From: an uncultured Bacteroidales bacterium
GTDB taxonomy: Bacteria; Bacteroidota; Bacteroidia; Bacteroidales; Bacteroidaceae
Direction of reading: 5' to 3'
Length of the DNA: 54,279 nt
NCBI GenBank assembly: GCA_902779315.1
Contig: CACZBC010000013.1
Location: 1-54,279, forward strand
This document shows, piece after piece, positions 16,545-26,060 of the stretch. Position 1 is the first letter of the stretch. Each line of letters starts with the position of its first letter. The notes below the pieces were generated by a model that saw only the letters and a list, made by a program, of their open reading frames with translations, was not told the origin of the DNA and did no database searches. The translations under genes and the position numbers were made by a program.

Positions 16545-17960
16545 TTAGAAGTTTCCATAGATAAACCCTGCACCAAACTTTCCGAACAAGAGGATGCTGA
16601 ACATCATAAAAATGTACCAAGCCGACCTCATCCATGCTCTTCCCTTCATCGTTCCAAAGACATCGTTCCACTCTTTAAGGCCAAGCAAAAGGATAAAGCC
16701 AAGGATGACCATGAATTTCGCGATACATGTGTTGCGATTGTCAAAAGGAAGAATGGACATTTGCAAAGACGATATGTCAAAGTGGACATCTGTGAACATC
16801 CTCCATATGAATATTGAAGCGTCGTGAACGCTTTCCGACCTGAAGAATATCCAAAGGAAAACGCTGATTAGGAATGTGACAAGAACGCTTCCACACACAA
16901 GCAACTTGTTGTTTGTCTTGCTTAATGCTTTAGGTGACAAATAGACAAAAAGTCCGTGCAACAATCCCCAAACGATGAATGTCATGCCTGCTCCGTGCCA
17001 TATTCCACTGACGAGAAATGTCAGCATCACATTCATGAAGTAGCGCAACCTGGAGCATCTGTTGCCTCCAAGCGAGATATAAACATAGTCTCGAAGCCAT
17101 GCGGACAAAGTTATGTGCCACCTACTCCAGAACTCTTTAATGGTCCTGGAATAATAAGGTCTGTTGAAGTTGACCTCGCACCTCAGTCCAAGCATATCGG
17201 TAAACCCTATTGCCACATAAGAATAGCCTGCGAAGTCGCAGTACAACTGGATTGCATAGAAGATTGCTGCCATCCATAGTGCGAGCCCGGGAGCAGAAGA
17301 GTAGTCCGCATAGATGTTCGACACATACAAGGACAACCTGTCTGCAATGACGGCTTTCATGAAGATGCCGAGAATGATTTTGCGGATTCCAGCCACAGCC
17401 GACGTTTCGCGATACCCGATTTCGTGCAGGTTCTCCTTGTAGACATCATATCTGGAGATGGGACCACACAGGATATGCGCGAAGAAAGAGATGTACACAA
17501 AGACATTCACGAAGTTGGAGTCTGCCTCGTATTTCCTGCGATAGACATCGATGGCATAGGATGTGGCCTTAAAGACATAGTACGAGAGTCCGAGTATAGA
17601 CACGGCTTTGATGCCATTACTTGAGACCTCTCCAACGCCTATCATGTTCAAAAGTGAGCGAGCGAACTCATCGATCAGGCCAATATACTTGGTCAGGAAC
17701 AGGAGCAAGAGCGAAGGGACTATCGTCAGAGCCAGTGCTCGTCTCCTTTGCTTGCCTTCCGAATAAGCAATCCAAAGCGAACCCTTGTACGTCAGCAGAA
17801 TGACAGCCAACAGAACAACGGACATCTTCCAACTGCACATAAGATAGAAAGTGCAGTTTGCCAAAAGGAGTCCCCATAGTCTGAACCTCTTTGGCAAGGC
17901 GTATATGACAAGTGTAACTGCCAGTGCGAAAAGGCAGAACAGCAGGATATTACTCTCCAT
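16545..17960 (-). CDS. MBOAT family O-acyltransferase (AlgI/DltB-like)
   Basis: This 471-residue polytopic membrane protein has about ten hydrophobic segments. Family hallmarks are F-V-Y-I-S-F-F-A-H-I-L-C-G-P-I-S-R, Y-C-D-F-A-G-Y-S, F-W-x-R-W-H-I-T-L, and the catalytic histidine in S-G-I-W-H-G-A-G. It would move an acetyl or similar group across the inner membrane for the SGNH partner downstream. Modification of exopolysaccharide is the likely job (inference from context). Confidence 0.93.
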   Translation of the reverse strand: MESNILLFCLFALAVTLVIYALPKRFRLWGLLLANCTFYLMCSWKMSVVLLAVILLTYKGSLWIAYSEGKQRRRALALTIVPSLLLLFLTKYIGLIDEFARSLLNMIGVGEVSSNGIKAVSILGLSYYVFKATSYAIDVYRRKYEADSNFVNVFVYISFFAHILCGPISRYDVYKENLHEIGYRETSAVAGIRKIILGIFMKAVIADRLSLYVSNIYADYSSAPGLALWMAAIFYAIQLYCDFAGYSYVAIGFTDMLGLRCEVNFNRPYYSRTIKEFWSRWHITLSAWLRDYVYISLGGNRCSRLRYFMNVMLTFLVSGIWHGAGMTFIVWGLLHGLFVYLSPKALSKTNNKLLVCGSVLVTFLISVFLWIFFRSESVHDASIFIWRMFTDVHFDISSLQMSILPFDNRNTCIAKFMVILGFILLLGLKEWNDVFGTMKGRAWMRSAWYIFMMFSILLFGKFGAGFIYGNF

Positions 17961-18003
17961 CCGAATGAACTCTTCCTATTGCGGTTTCGATTGAATTCAG
18001 ATG

Positions 18004-18011
18004 CAAAGATA
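18004..18011 (-). promoter_or_regulatory. -7 box of the MBOAT-SGNH operon
   Basis: The minus strand reads TATCTTTGC, about 44 bp before the ATG at 17960. Confidence 0.65.
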
Positions 18012-18357
18012 AACATTTTTTGTCAGATTTGGAAAGATACGGAAGGAAAATTAAACTAATTGCGAAGTTAAACGACAGAATTGGGAAGAAAAGAGAGCCG
18101 AAGTGCGAAATGACATTTTGTAAACAAAAACATGACTTTTGCTTACATATTGATTTTTCACACCTCTCCGAGAATGGCACGAAAATGCCCGACCTGCACC
18201 TAGGGTCGAGACATCAGGACTGTCGCAGTTTTCCGTAACTGCCTGAGTGTGTGGACGATACATTCTCTGCGGAAGAAAAGAGCAAGGGAAAACACCCGAT
18301 TTCGAGTGAAAAAGTGCCGTTTTTACCCCTTTTGGGGGGCCATCGAAGCACGTTAAA
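18012..18357. other. Gene-free stretch before the tmRNA terminator
   Basis: Short ORFs exist on both strands, but none has a start context, family resemblance or codon pattern that supports a gene. A CCCC-tttt-GGGG hairpin lies near 18327-18338. Nothing else is recognised. Confidence 0.5.
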
Positions 18358-18442
18358 ATGTCAAACGTGGGCAGTGTCGTTTGAAAACATCTAGTGTTAC
18401 GTTTGCAAACGACCTTAGTGATGTTGGAAAACCTCCTTAGTC
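18358..18442. repeat. CTAGTGTGACG-family repeat cluster (gap 2)
   Basis: Degenerate units such as CTAGTGTTACGTTTGCAAAC and CCTTAGTGATGTTGGAAAAC occur here, with inverted TCAAACGTGG pieces. Confidence 0.5.
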
Positions 18443-18546
18443 AAGTCTGGATTTTTGACGTTTTTCTCTCTAAAACTTCACGCTTTACGTTCAAATCCAA
18501 AATAGCAAAAAGAAAGCAAAACGACACTTTTCGCGACAAAATGAAA

Positions 18547-18582
18547 AATCCCTCGCAAGGTATTTTCCCTTGCGAGGGCGAA
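18547..18582 (-). terminator. Terminator of the tmRNA transcript
   Basis: CCCTCGCAAGG pairs perfectly with CCTTGCGAGGG across an AT-rich loop of about seven bases. The minus strand continues ATTTTTC. It lies about 140 bp past the mature tmRNA 3' end. Confidence 0.75.
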
Positions 18583-18738
18583 ACGAAGTGGAGCTGGAGG
18601 GGATTGCTCCAGCCAGCCGCTTGAGTGAAACGAAAGTCCGGCTTTGCCGCCTGAGCATCTGCCAAGGGCAGAGCGCAAGAACCCTCACGAGGGTGAAATC
18701 CTCGCGAGGGCGAAACGAAGTGGAGCTGGAGGGGATTG
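18572..18738. repeat. 35-bp direct repeat duplicating the tmRNA 3' end
   Basis: Bases 18572-18606 and 18704-18738 are identical. The second copy's last 18 bp are the 3' end of the tmRNA gene; the rest is its downstream flank. Between them are 97 bp with further CCTCGCGAGG- and ACCCTC/GAGGGT-type hairpins. It could be a relic att-like duplication or tail slippage. Confidence 0.75.
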
Positions 18739-19121
18739 AACCCTCGTCCAAACAGGGACGTCCTGTGCTTTCTACACGCTTATTCCAGCCTTCATTTTCG
18801 TGCATCGACAAGACCTGGACCACCAATCAATGCCTTAGTTTCTAAAGGTTTCGCCTAAGGATAGAAACGTCTCCGAAGACTATTTCCGATTTTCCTGCAC
18901 CGCTTGATCAAACGCTTCGGAACAACAGCTTTTGAGCGATGTCTCGTCTCAACACCTGGTGTCGAGATAAAGCCACAGACCTACTGTACTTCGGTTAGGC
19001 AGCGAGAGCGTAGTTGTTTGCGCCAATTAAATTGTTGAAAGTCAGAGATTAAAGAGAGTGGCTAACAACTCTCTGCGTGCTTACACAACACCTCGACCTG
19101 CTGTCAAATCCAGTCAGCCCC
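18721..19121 (-). ncRNA. ssrA: tmRNA (transfer-messenger RNA)
   Basis: The 401-nt one-piece tmRNA rescues stalled ribosomes and tags the unfinished protein. The 5' end GGGGCTGACTGGATTTGACA and the 3' T-arm GGTTCAATCCCC are diagnostic. The acceptor stem pairs GGGGCTG with CAGCTCC, followed by an A. CCA is not encoded; CTT follows. The reading frame at 19021-18995 gives tag A-N-N-Y-A-L-A-A-stop, with GGC as a possible resume codon. A TACCTTTG box lies upstream. Confidence 0.96.
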
Positions 19122-19149
19122 GTTGTGATGCTTTCCATCTAATGGGCTG

Positions 19150-19157
19150 CAAAGGTA
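19150..19157 (-). promoter_or_regulatory. -7 box of ssrA
   Basis: The minus strand reads TACCTTTGC, about 29 bp before the tmRNA 5' end. Confidence 0.65.
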
Positions 19158-19261
19158 CGAAGAATTTTGGAATATGCAAAATAATTGAAGAAAATTTCAT
19201 TTCCTCGCAGCAAACACAATAAAAGAACCCTCGCGCACGTTATATAAAAAAAATAAAATCG

Positions 19262-19269
19262 TACCTTTG
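19262..19269 (+). promoter_or_regulatory. -7 box of the exopolysaccharide operon
   Basis: TACCTTTG followed by C lies 64 bp before the first ATG at 19333. It leaves a 5' leader of about 55 nt. Confidence 0.65.
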
Positions 19270-19332
19270 CAAAACTTATGCCCTAACCGGCATCAACAAG
19301 GACCTGGAAAAACAATAAAACCAAAATAATAC

Positions 19333-21705
19333 ATGAAAAGAATTTTATTTGCTCTGATGCTTGCCCTCTTCGCAGTAGGCCAAGTGTCGGCACAGATGAC
19401 TGACGACGAGATCATCGAGTACGTCCAAGAGCAACACGAAGCTGGCAAAAGCCAAACCGCCATCCTCATCGACTTGCAACGAAAGGGAGTGAAAAGAGAT
19501 CAGCTGCTCCGACTCAAGGAACAATTCGATGCGGCAAAGTCCGAAACCTCCACTTCCACAAGCAGCACTCCCCAAACAACTTCAGGAGACCGCATCCGCA
19601 AGGCTAACGGCGAGACTCAGGTGGGAGGCGAAGGAAGCGAAGACCTCGCAGTTGTAGGGCTCGTGACGAACGCCAAAGAAATCTTCGGTCACGACATCTT
19701 CAAGTCAGACAAACTGACTTTCGAGCCGAACATGAACATTGCAACACCAGCCAACTACGTCCTCGGACCAGGCGATAAAGTGTTGATTGATGTCTATGGA
19801 ACTTCCCAAAGCAGTCGCGAATACTCCATCTCGCCCGAAGGAACCATCATCATCGAGAAGATAGGGCCTATGGAAATAGCCGGATTGACAGCCGAACAGG
19901 CTCAAGCCAAAGTGAGAAGCAAGATGGGGCAGCACTATCAGGGCTCGAGCATCAAACTCACTGTCGGCCAGACTCGCACAGTAATCGTGAACGTCTTGGG
20001 CGAAGTCATCAATCCCGGAACCTACACTTTGTCGGCATTCTCGACAGTCTTCAACGCCCTCTATCTGGCTGGAGGTGTCACCGAAATAGGTACACTCAGA
20101 AACATCAAAGTGAGTCGAGGCGGAAGAATCATCTCCAAGATTGACGTTTACGACTACATCCTGAACGGCAAACTCACTGGAAATGTGATGCTTCAGGACA
20201 ACGACGCCATCATCGTGGGTGCCTACGACGCCCTCGTAAACATCAGCGGCGCCATCAAACGACCCATGTTCTACGAAATGAAGGAAGGCGAGACGCTGAA
20301 GTCCTTGCTGGATTATTCAGGAGGATTCAAGAGCGAGGCAAACAAAAGCACCATCAGCGTCGAACGCAAGACCAGCGAAGGCCTCACCGTTCACACAGTC
20401 GAAGAATGGGACTTCGCATCCTTCGTCATACAAGATGGAGACAGTATCAACGTCAAGGAAATCATCGACCGATACAAGAACATGGTCGAAGTCAGCGGAG
20501 CCGTCTTCTATCCCGGACGCTATTCTATCTCCAACGAATGCAACAGTGTACGCACCCTCGTGGAGAAAGCAGGTGGTGTCTTGGAGAATGCATTCACCAA
20601 CCTTGCCGTCCTCTTCCGCATGAACGAGAATCGCACACGTAAAGCGATGAGCGTCGACCTTGCCGGCATCATGAACGACAACGCTCCCGACGTCATCCTG
20701 GAAAACGAAGACTCGCTGGTTATATCGTCGAACGAAGATATTACCAGAGCACGAAAATACCACATCTACGGTCCTGTCGCAAAGCAAGGTCTTTTCCCCT
20801 ACGTTGAAAACATGACTCTGGAGGATGCCATCGTGGCTGCTGGAGGATTGAGAGAAGAAGCCCTGCTGAGCAACATCGAGATTGCACGACGTCTGCAATA
20901 TACAGATGAGCGGGACAGCACCTTCAACAGGAAAGCAAAAATCTTCACCTTCAACATTCAGGACGGACTGATTGCAAAAGACGGACAAGACTTTGCATTG
21001 AAGCCCTTCGACGTGATAACCATTAAGAGAAACCCAGAGTTTGCCGACGTTGCTGTCGTATATGTGGGAGGAGAAGTCAAATATCCAGGAAACTATAGCC
21101 TGCAGAGCAGAAACGACCGACTGAGCGACCTGATAGAACGCGCTGGTGGTCTTACAGAAGCAGGCTTTGCCGAAGGAACACGCATGACACGGTCTTTGAT
21201 GCCGAACGAAAGGGAGCGTGCCCTGCAATTACTGGAAATGGCTCATAGCGCAGACACCGTCGACGTCGACAAGATAACCATCAAGGACAGATATCCCGTA
21301 GGTGTTGACCTCACAGCAGCAATGAAGAAACCTGGTTGCGACAAAGACATCATTCTGCGGAACGGTGACCAGATTATCATCCCGCAACGCATCAACACAG
21401 TTCGCATCAGTGGTGAAGTACTGTATCCCAACACCGTTCCATACGTCGAGGACAAGTCCGCCTCATATTACATCAACCAAGCTGGTGGAACAAGCAGCAA
21501 CGGACAACGCAGCAAAGCATTCATCATCTATGCTAACGGACAAGTCAGTCGCTTGTATCACGGCCGAATCCAACCCGGATGCGAAATCGTCATCCCCACG
21601 AAACCCGAGAAGGGTGACGAAAGCAAAAAAGCATCTGTTGCTCTGGCCGGTGTAAGCGCACTCTCCACCGTTGGCGCCGTCCTCATTAGTGCTCTCAGGA
21701 GATAA
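19333..21705 (+). CDS. Polysaccharide export protein with SLBB domains (Wza-like)
   Basis: This 790-residue protein would form the outer-membrane/periplasmic export channel for exopolysaccharide. A signal peptide (MKRILFALMLALFAVGQVSA) is followed by a short helical region and a Ser/Thr linker. The polysaccharide-export domain is at about 135-220 (N-Y-V-L-G-P-G-D-K-V-L-I-D-V-Y-G), followed by about five SLBB-type repeats (V-x-G-E-V, P-G-x-Y). A hydrophobic helix near the C-terminus (A-L-A-G-V-S-A-L-S-T-V-G-A-V) is a probable membrane anchor. There is no lipobox, unlike classical Wza. First gene of the operon. Confidence 0.93.
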   Translation: MKRILFALMLALFAVGQVSAQMTDDEIIEYVQEQHEAGKSQTAILIDLQRKGVKRDQLLRLKEQFDAAKSETSTSTSSTPQTTSGDRIRKANGETQVGGEGSEDLAVVGLVTNAKEIFGHDIFKSDKLTFEPNMNIATPANYVLGPGDKVLIDVYGTSQSSREYSISPEGTIIIEKIGPMEIAGLTAEQAQAKVRSKMGQHYQGSSIKLTVGQTRTVIVNVLGEVINPGTYTLSAFSTVFNALYLAGGVTEIGTLRNIKVSRGGRIISKIDVYDYILNGKLTGNVMLQDNDAIIVGAYDALVNISGAIKRPMFYEMKEGETLKSLLDYSGGFKSEANKSTISVERKTSEGLTVHTVEEWDFASFVIQDGDSINVKEIIDRYKNMVEVSGAVFYPGRYSISNECNSVRTLVEKAGGVLENAFTNLAVLFRMNENRTRKAMSVDLAGIMNDNAPDVILENEDSLVISSNEDITRARKYHIYGPVAKQGLFPYVENMTLEDAIVAAGGLREEALLSNIEIARRLQYTDERDSTFNRKAKIFTFNIQDGLIAKDGQDFALKPFDVITIKRNPEFADVAVVYVGGEVKYPGNYSLQSRNDRLSDLIERAGGLTEAGFAEGTRMTRSLMPNERERALQLLEMAHSADTVDVDKITIKDRYPVGVDLTAAMKKPGCDKDIILRNGDQIIIPQRINTVRISGEVLYPNTVPYVEDKSASYYINQAGGTSSNGQRSKAFIIYANGQVSRLYHGRIQPGCEIVIPTKPEKGDESKKASVALAGVSALSTVGAVLISALRR

Positions 21706-21726
21706 CACCGTTCAATGTTTATCGTT

Positions 21727-22785
21727 ATGGAAGAAAAGAAAGAAAACATACTGGATTTGACCGAAATCATTCCAATGTTGCTCAAGAAGTGGAAAGTGTA
21801 TGCCGCATGCATGGCAGGCGTCATCATCTTCTCCTTGATATTCGTGTTCACCATTCCTCGCTACTATTCCTGCCAGGTCATGCTTGCTCCAGAAGTCAGC
21901 AGCGGAGGAATGAACTCGATTCTGAACTCGTTTGGTTTTGGCGAAGCACAGACGACGAACGATGCCATCTCGCCCAACCTTTACCCCGACCTGATGAAAT
22001 CAAAGGACTTCATTGTATCGATGTTCGATGTCGAAATCACAACATTAGACGGCTCCATCAAATCCACCTATTACGACTACCTGCTCAAGCACAACAAGAC
22101 TTCCTGGTACATGAGTCTCATCGGCAAGCTCAAGAGCATGATGAAGCCGAAGAAGGTCGAGGCAAACACTACCGGAGCAAAGGGAAAGACATACTCCAGC
22201 AGTTTCTTGCTGAACGAGAAGCAATACAATATTGCTGGAGCCATTGGTGCGAAGATTCAGTATGTCTACGACAGGAAGACCGGAGTCATCTCTGTCATCG
22301 TCAACGACTTCGACCCCTTGGTTTGTGCTCTGATAGCAGATACCGTCAGCAACAAGTTGCAGAACTTCATCATGGACTACCGCACGAAGAAGGCTCGCAA
22401 CGACTTGGCGTATGCTCAGCGCATCTATAATCAAGCAAGAGCCGACTACGAGGTAAGCAACGGACAATACGTGGCTGCCGTAGATGCTAATTGGGACATC
22501 ATCAACGAAACGGCTAAGGCTCATCTGGAAGCACTCAACAACGACAAAACGATGAAGTATCAGACCTTTTCTGCTGCGACACAGAAGTTGGAAGCAGCAA
22601 AAGCGAAACTGCAGGAAGCCACTCCTGTCATCACCGTCCTGCAAGGCGCATCCGTCCCTCTGAAGCCTGCAGGCCCCAAACGTGTGTTCACCACATTGGC
22701 GTTGATGTTCTTGGCCGGCTTCGCATGTACGATTTATCTCATTGTCGTATACAATAGCAAGAAAAGAAAAGAACAAGCATCTTAA
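21727..22785 (+). CDS. Wzz/GNVR-type chain-length determinant
   Basis: This 352-residue inner-membrane co-polymerase sets polysaccharide chain length and bridges to the export protein. TM1 is at about 25-44, and TM2 is near the C-terminus (V-F-T-T-L-A-L-M-F-L-A-G-F-A). Between them lies a periplasmic region with long helices (about 220-310). The tail is short, with no tyrosine-kinase domain. A start at 21715 would add M-F-I-V; 21727 is preferred because the chain then begins with charged residues before TM1. It follows the SLBB gene by about 20 bp. Confidence 0.88.
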   Translation: MEEKKENILDLTEIIPMLLKKWKVYAACMAGVIIFSLIFVFTIPRYYSCQVMLAPEVSSGGMNSILNSFGFGEAQTTNDAISPNLYPDLMKSKDFIVSMFDVEITTLDGSIKSTYYDYLLKHNKTSWYMSLIGKLKSMMKPKKVEANTTGAKGKTYSSSFLLNEKQYNIAGAIGAKIQYVYDRKTGVISVIVNDFDPLVCALIADTVSNKLQNFIMDYRTKKARNDLAYAQRIYNQARADYEVSNGQYVAAVDANWDIINETAKAHLEALNNDKTMKYQTFSAATQKLEAAKAKLQEATPVITVLQGASVPLKPAGPKRVFTTLALMFLAGFACTIYLIVVYNSKKRKEQAS

Positions 22786-22794
22786 CTGCGACCG

Positions 22795-23838
22795 ATGGAT
22801 ATCCTGATTCTATCCATATTTGCCATTGTTGTAGTTTTGTCTTTTGTAGAAGACTATATGCCTTCATGGCAGAAGATACCCATACTCATCGGTATTTGTA
22901 TCTGCATGGTGTGTATTGCAGGATTTAAGCCACTGTCGACGACGGATGCTCGAACCTACGAATATTACTACTATTTCAACTACAACCCTATCATTGAACT
23001 TGCCACAGAGCCTACATACATCTATCTGAGTCGGCTCTTCGTATCCTTCGGTTGGAAAGTTGGTGCCATCTTCCTCGCGTATGCCATAATGGCCATTCCA
23101 ATGAAACTTGTCATTCTTTGGAAGACCACTCCGTATATCTTCACGGCATTGATTGTATATGTCGGCATCTACTATCCTTTGCACGATATAGTGCAGATTC
23201 GTTGCGGAGTTGCTGTAGGCTTTCTGCTGTGGGCCATGATTCCATTGGCGAAAAGACACTATTTCAAAGCAACTGTGTTGACGATATGTGCCATACTGTT
23301 TCATTACTCCAGTGTGGCTTTCCTTCCTCTTCTTGTTGTGGGGAACATGCGAATCGGCAAATACTGGAAATACCTTCTTGCATCTGCCGTACCTATTTGT
23401 TTGACTTTGTATGTGATGGGGTTCAGTGCAGTCTCGTTTATACCCAATTCCTTGGTTGAGGGCAAACTGGATTTGTACAGAGACATGAGTGAGACCGGCA
23501 ACCTGGATGAGTATGTGCCGTACAAGCAGATACCCTTCTTCGCGGAATTCATTTTGCTCTACTTCTTCATCTTCTTCTACGAAACCATTGAAAAGTATTG
23601 CGTCTACGCACCTATCCTCATAAAGATTCTTGTTTTGGAATTGGCGTGCATGATAATGTTTGCCGAAATACCAGTGCTCGGAGCCAGACTTCACGAACTG
23701 TTTGGAATGTTTAATGTAATCGCATACACCTGTTGCCTTTATTGCATTAAGCCACGATATGTTGCCAGGATTGGGATAACCCTATTCTGTTTCGCTTTCT
23801 ATCTCCATCAAATGTTATACCATTTATACTTTCATTAA
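22795..23838 (+). CDS. EpsG-family polysaccharide polymerase (Wzy-like)
   Basis: This 347-residue protein is mostly hydrophobic, with around nine membrane segments. The pattern T-D-A-R-T-Y-E-Y, E-P-T-Y-I-Y-L-S-R, I-R-C-G-V-A-V-G and F-H-Y-S-S is that of EpsG/Wzy proteins, which polymerise lipid-linked repeat units in the periplasm. It sits right after the Wzz-like gene, as expected. The repeat-unit structure cannot be deduced. Confidence 0.85.
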   Translation: MDILILSIFAIVVVLSFVEDYMPSWQKIPILIGICICMVCIAGFKPLSTTDARTYEYYYYFNYNPIIELATEPTYIYLSRLFVSFGWKVGAIFLAYAIMAIPMKLVILWKTTPYIFTALIVYVGIYYPLHDIVQIRCGVAVGFLLWAMIPLAKRHYFKATVLTICAILFHYSSVAFLPLLVVGNMRIGKYWKYLLASAVPICLTLYVMGFSAVSFIPNSLVEGKLDLYRDMSETGNLDEYVPYKQIPFFAEFILLYFFIFFYETIEKYCVYAPILIKILVLELACMIMFAEIPVLGARLHELFGMFNVIAYTCCLYCIKPRYVARIGITLFCFAFYLHQMLYHLYFH

Positions 23839-23841
23839 AAT

Positions 23842-24951
23842 ATGGAGAGAGAGGAGAAACGAATCATATTCCTGCTACCAGGTCGCGACATAGACGCAAC
23901 AATCCGGAAATGTGTACCCGTCGGCGGTTACAAGGTTGTATACGAGTATGCTAACATGTTTTCCAATGATGGTTTTGATGTCGTCCTTGTTTTCCCCCAC
24001 GCAAGATGCACATACAAGAACCCGCTTCATCATTTATACAGTTTTGCGGGGTTCCTTTATAGAAAGTTGATTGGTGAGATGCGGGCTGGAGAATACTTTT
24101 CCCTGAATCATTCCATCCGGAAAAGATTCCCGTATTGCTTTCATTGGCCTTTCTTCTCATTTCGCAACACCGACACTGTCTTCGCTACCGCCTATGATAC
24201 TGCTGTAGAGTTGAACAATTTGTCCAAGATTCCACAAGACAACAAATACTATCTCATACAAGGTTACGAGATATGGAACGACAGCCCGGAAGCGATAAAA
24301 GCATCGTATCGTTTTGGTTTTCACAACATTGTTATTGCACCTTGGCTTGGCGACATTGTTAGAGAAGCCGGAGCAGAGTCAACCTTGATAACAAACGGAC
24401 TGGATTTCCAACGTTTCTCTCTGAACGAGTCCATCGAGGAGAGATCGCCATTCGAAATCGTCTTGCTGAACCATACCCTCGAGCACAAACGCGTGCAGGA
24501 CAGCCGTGCAGCATTGGACCTCGTCAAGAAAGAGATTCCCGAACTACATGTCACCATGTTCGGCACTTGCGATGCTCCAAAAGACTTGCCTTCGTGGTAC
24601 ACCTACCATCGGCAACCGACAGGAGAGGAACTATGCGACATCTATAACAAAGGAGCCATTTATGTGGCGGCATCAGACTATGAGGGATTCGGACTCACCA
24701 TTGGCGAAGCCATGATTTGCGGTTGTGCTGTAGCCTGCACAGACAATGGCGGATTCCGATGCATGGCAGAGCATGAGAAGACCGCTCTCTTGTCCCCCGT
24801 TTACAATGTGGAAACTTTGGCAAAGAACATCACCCGACTCATCACTGACAATGAGTTGAGACACAAAATAGCACACAACGGGACCGAAAACATCAAGCAA
24901 TTCTCGTGGGAGAATTCCTATCACAAACTAAAAACACTTATACAAAGATGA
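23842..24951 (+). CDS. Glycosyltransferase, GT4-like
   Basis: This 369-residue GT-B fold enzyme has an N-terminal domain with G-G-Y-K-V-V-Y-E-Y and a Q-G-Y-E-I-W block. The C-terminal nucleotide-sugar domain has S-D-Y-E-G-F-G-L-T-I-G-E-A-M (the E-x7-E motif of family 4). Q-G-Y-E plus T-N-G-L-D resembles retaining rhamnosyltransferases, but the sugar is not certain. The start is 3 bp after the polymerase stop. Confidence 0.85.
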   Translation: MEREEKRIIFLLPGRDIDATIRKCVPVGGYKVVYEYANMFSNDGFDVVLVFPHARCTYKNPLHHLYSFAGFLYRKLIGEMRAGEYFSLNHSIRKRFPYCFHWPFFSFRNTDTVFATAYDTAVELNNLSKIPQDNKYYLIQGYEIWNDSPEAIKASYRFGFHNIVIAPWLGDIVREAGAESTLITNGLDFQRFSLNESIEERSPFEIVLLNHTLEHKRVQDSRAALDLVKKEIPELHVTMFGTCDAPKDLPSWYTYHRQPTGEELCDIYNKGAIYVAASDYEGFGLTIGEAMICGCAVACTDNGGFRCMAEHEKTALLSPVYNVETLAKNITRLITDNELRHKIAHNGTENIKQFSWENSYHKLKTLIQR

Positions 24952-26057
24952 AAAGACTTCTTTTAATAGTCCTCACGCTGTTGTCCCTCCAGACTCTCCG
25001 AGCAGGTGGACCAGACGGCTTCCCCATCATTGCCGACGTCATGCACACGGATTTATACGATGCCACCAGGTTTCGCGACATTCACAAAGCCGGGTTCAAT
25101 GCATGCATGTGTTGGTGTCGAACACCCGAAAAGATGCAGGCTGCACTTTACCACGCTAATGTGCACGGAATGAAGGTAATCATGTATAGCGACATGATTG
25201 TCGACCAGCCGGAAAAGGTTGTACCTCTCATCAAAGGACACGAAGCTTTGTGGCAATATCATCTGGCTGACGAACCCACCATGAAACGCTGGGACAGATT
25301 GAACAAACTGCAAGCAAGAATCAAGAAGATTGATCCCAAAGCACAATGTTATATCAACCTTCTTCCCAACAGCAGCAAGGAAGTGCTCAAAGCGATTGGA
25401 CTGAACAATTATCCCGACTATCTGAGGGAGTTCAGCAAGATTGAGCAGCCGCAGATATCCTACGACTACTATCCAGTCCTGAAGAATGGTAAGCAAGGTC
25501 CGAAATGGTACAGCATTCTGGACGACATCCGGAACGAAAGCCTTCGCACGGGCAAACCCTTCTGGGCCTATATATTGTGCGTTCCCCATCTCATCTATCC
25601 GAAGCCTACTTTAGGTCACCTTCGTCTGCAATGCTACATCAATTTAGCTTACGGCGCACAGGGAATACTCTATTTCTCCTATTCCACTCCCGCCCCAAAT
25701 GCACACGCCGACTTCCACGACGGACCTCTGCTTCGCAATGGCAAGTTGAGCAAGACCTACAAGGTGGTCAGGAAGATGAATGCCGAGTTGAAACCAGTGG
25801 CCAGTCTGTTCTGGAAGAGCCAGGTGACTGGAATTGAACATCGCAAGTGCGAGGACGGAGAGGTTGTCGTGTCGCACTTCAAGAAAGGAGACAAGTACTA
25901 CACTTGCTATGTCAACAAGAGTGCAGTCAACGATGTGACGGTCAGTCTGCGTGCCAGCAATCACATCATGCGGATACGGAAGGACCTGAGCACCGAAGCC
26001 GTCAAGACACGCTACAAGCTCTCAGCTGGAGACATCTTAATCATGAGGGACAAATAG
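24948..26057 (+). CDS. Secreted glycoside-hydrolase-like TIM barrel protein in EPS operon
   Basis: The start at 24948 overlaps the previous stop (ATGA). It gives a signal peptide (MKRLLLIVLTLLSLQTLRA) and 369 residues. The body resembles a beta/alpha-barrel hydrolase: G-F-N-A-C-M-C-W, H-L-A-D-E-P (a candidate acid/base Glu), I-S-Y-D-Y-Y-P and G-I-L-Y-F-S-Y. A beta-rich C-terminal domain follows. I cannot assign a GH family. Being translationally coupled to glycosyltransferases, it may trim or release the exopolysaccharide in the periplasm or outside (inference). Confidence 0.75.
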   Translation: MKRLLLIVLTLLSLQTLRAGGPDGFPIIADVMHTDLYDATRFRDIHKAGFNACMCWCRTPEKMQAALYHANVHGMKVIMYSDMIVDQPEKVVPLIKGHEALWQYHLADEPTMKRWDRLNKLQARIKKIDPKAQCYINLLPNSSKEVLKAIGLNNYPDYLREFSKIEQPQISYDYYPVLKNGKQGPKWYSILDDIRNESLRTGKPFWAYILCVPHLIYPKPTLGHLRLQCYINLAYGAQGILYFSYSTPAPNAHADFHDGPLLRNGKLSKTYKVVRKMNAELKPVASLFWKSQVTGIEHRKCEDGEVVVSHFKKGDKYYTCYVNKSAVNDVTVSLRASNHIMRIRKDLSTEAVKTRYKLSAGDILIMRDK

Positions 26058-26060
26058 GAA

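Noticed and set aside
18570-18845. Plus-strand ORF of 91 residues
   Set aside because: It is antisense to the tmRNA gene and its duplicated flank; this repeat explains its internal R-G-R-N-E-V-E-L-E-G duplication.
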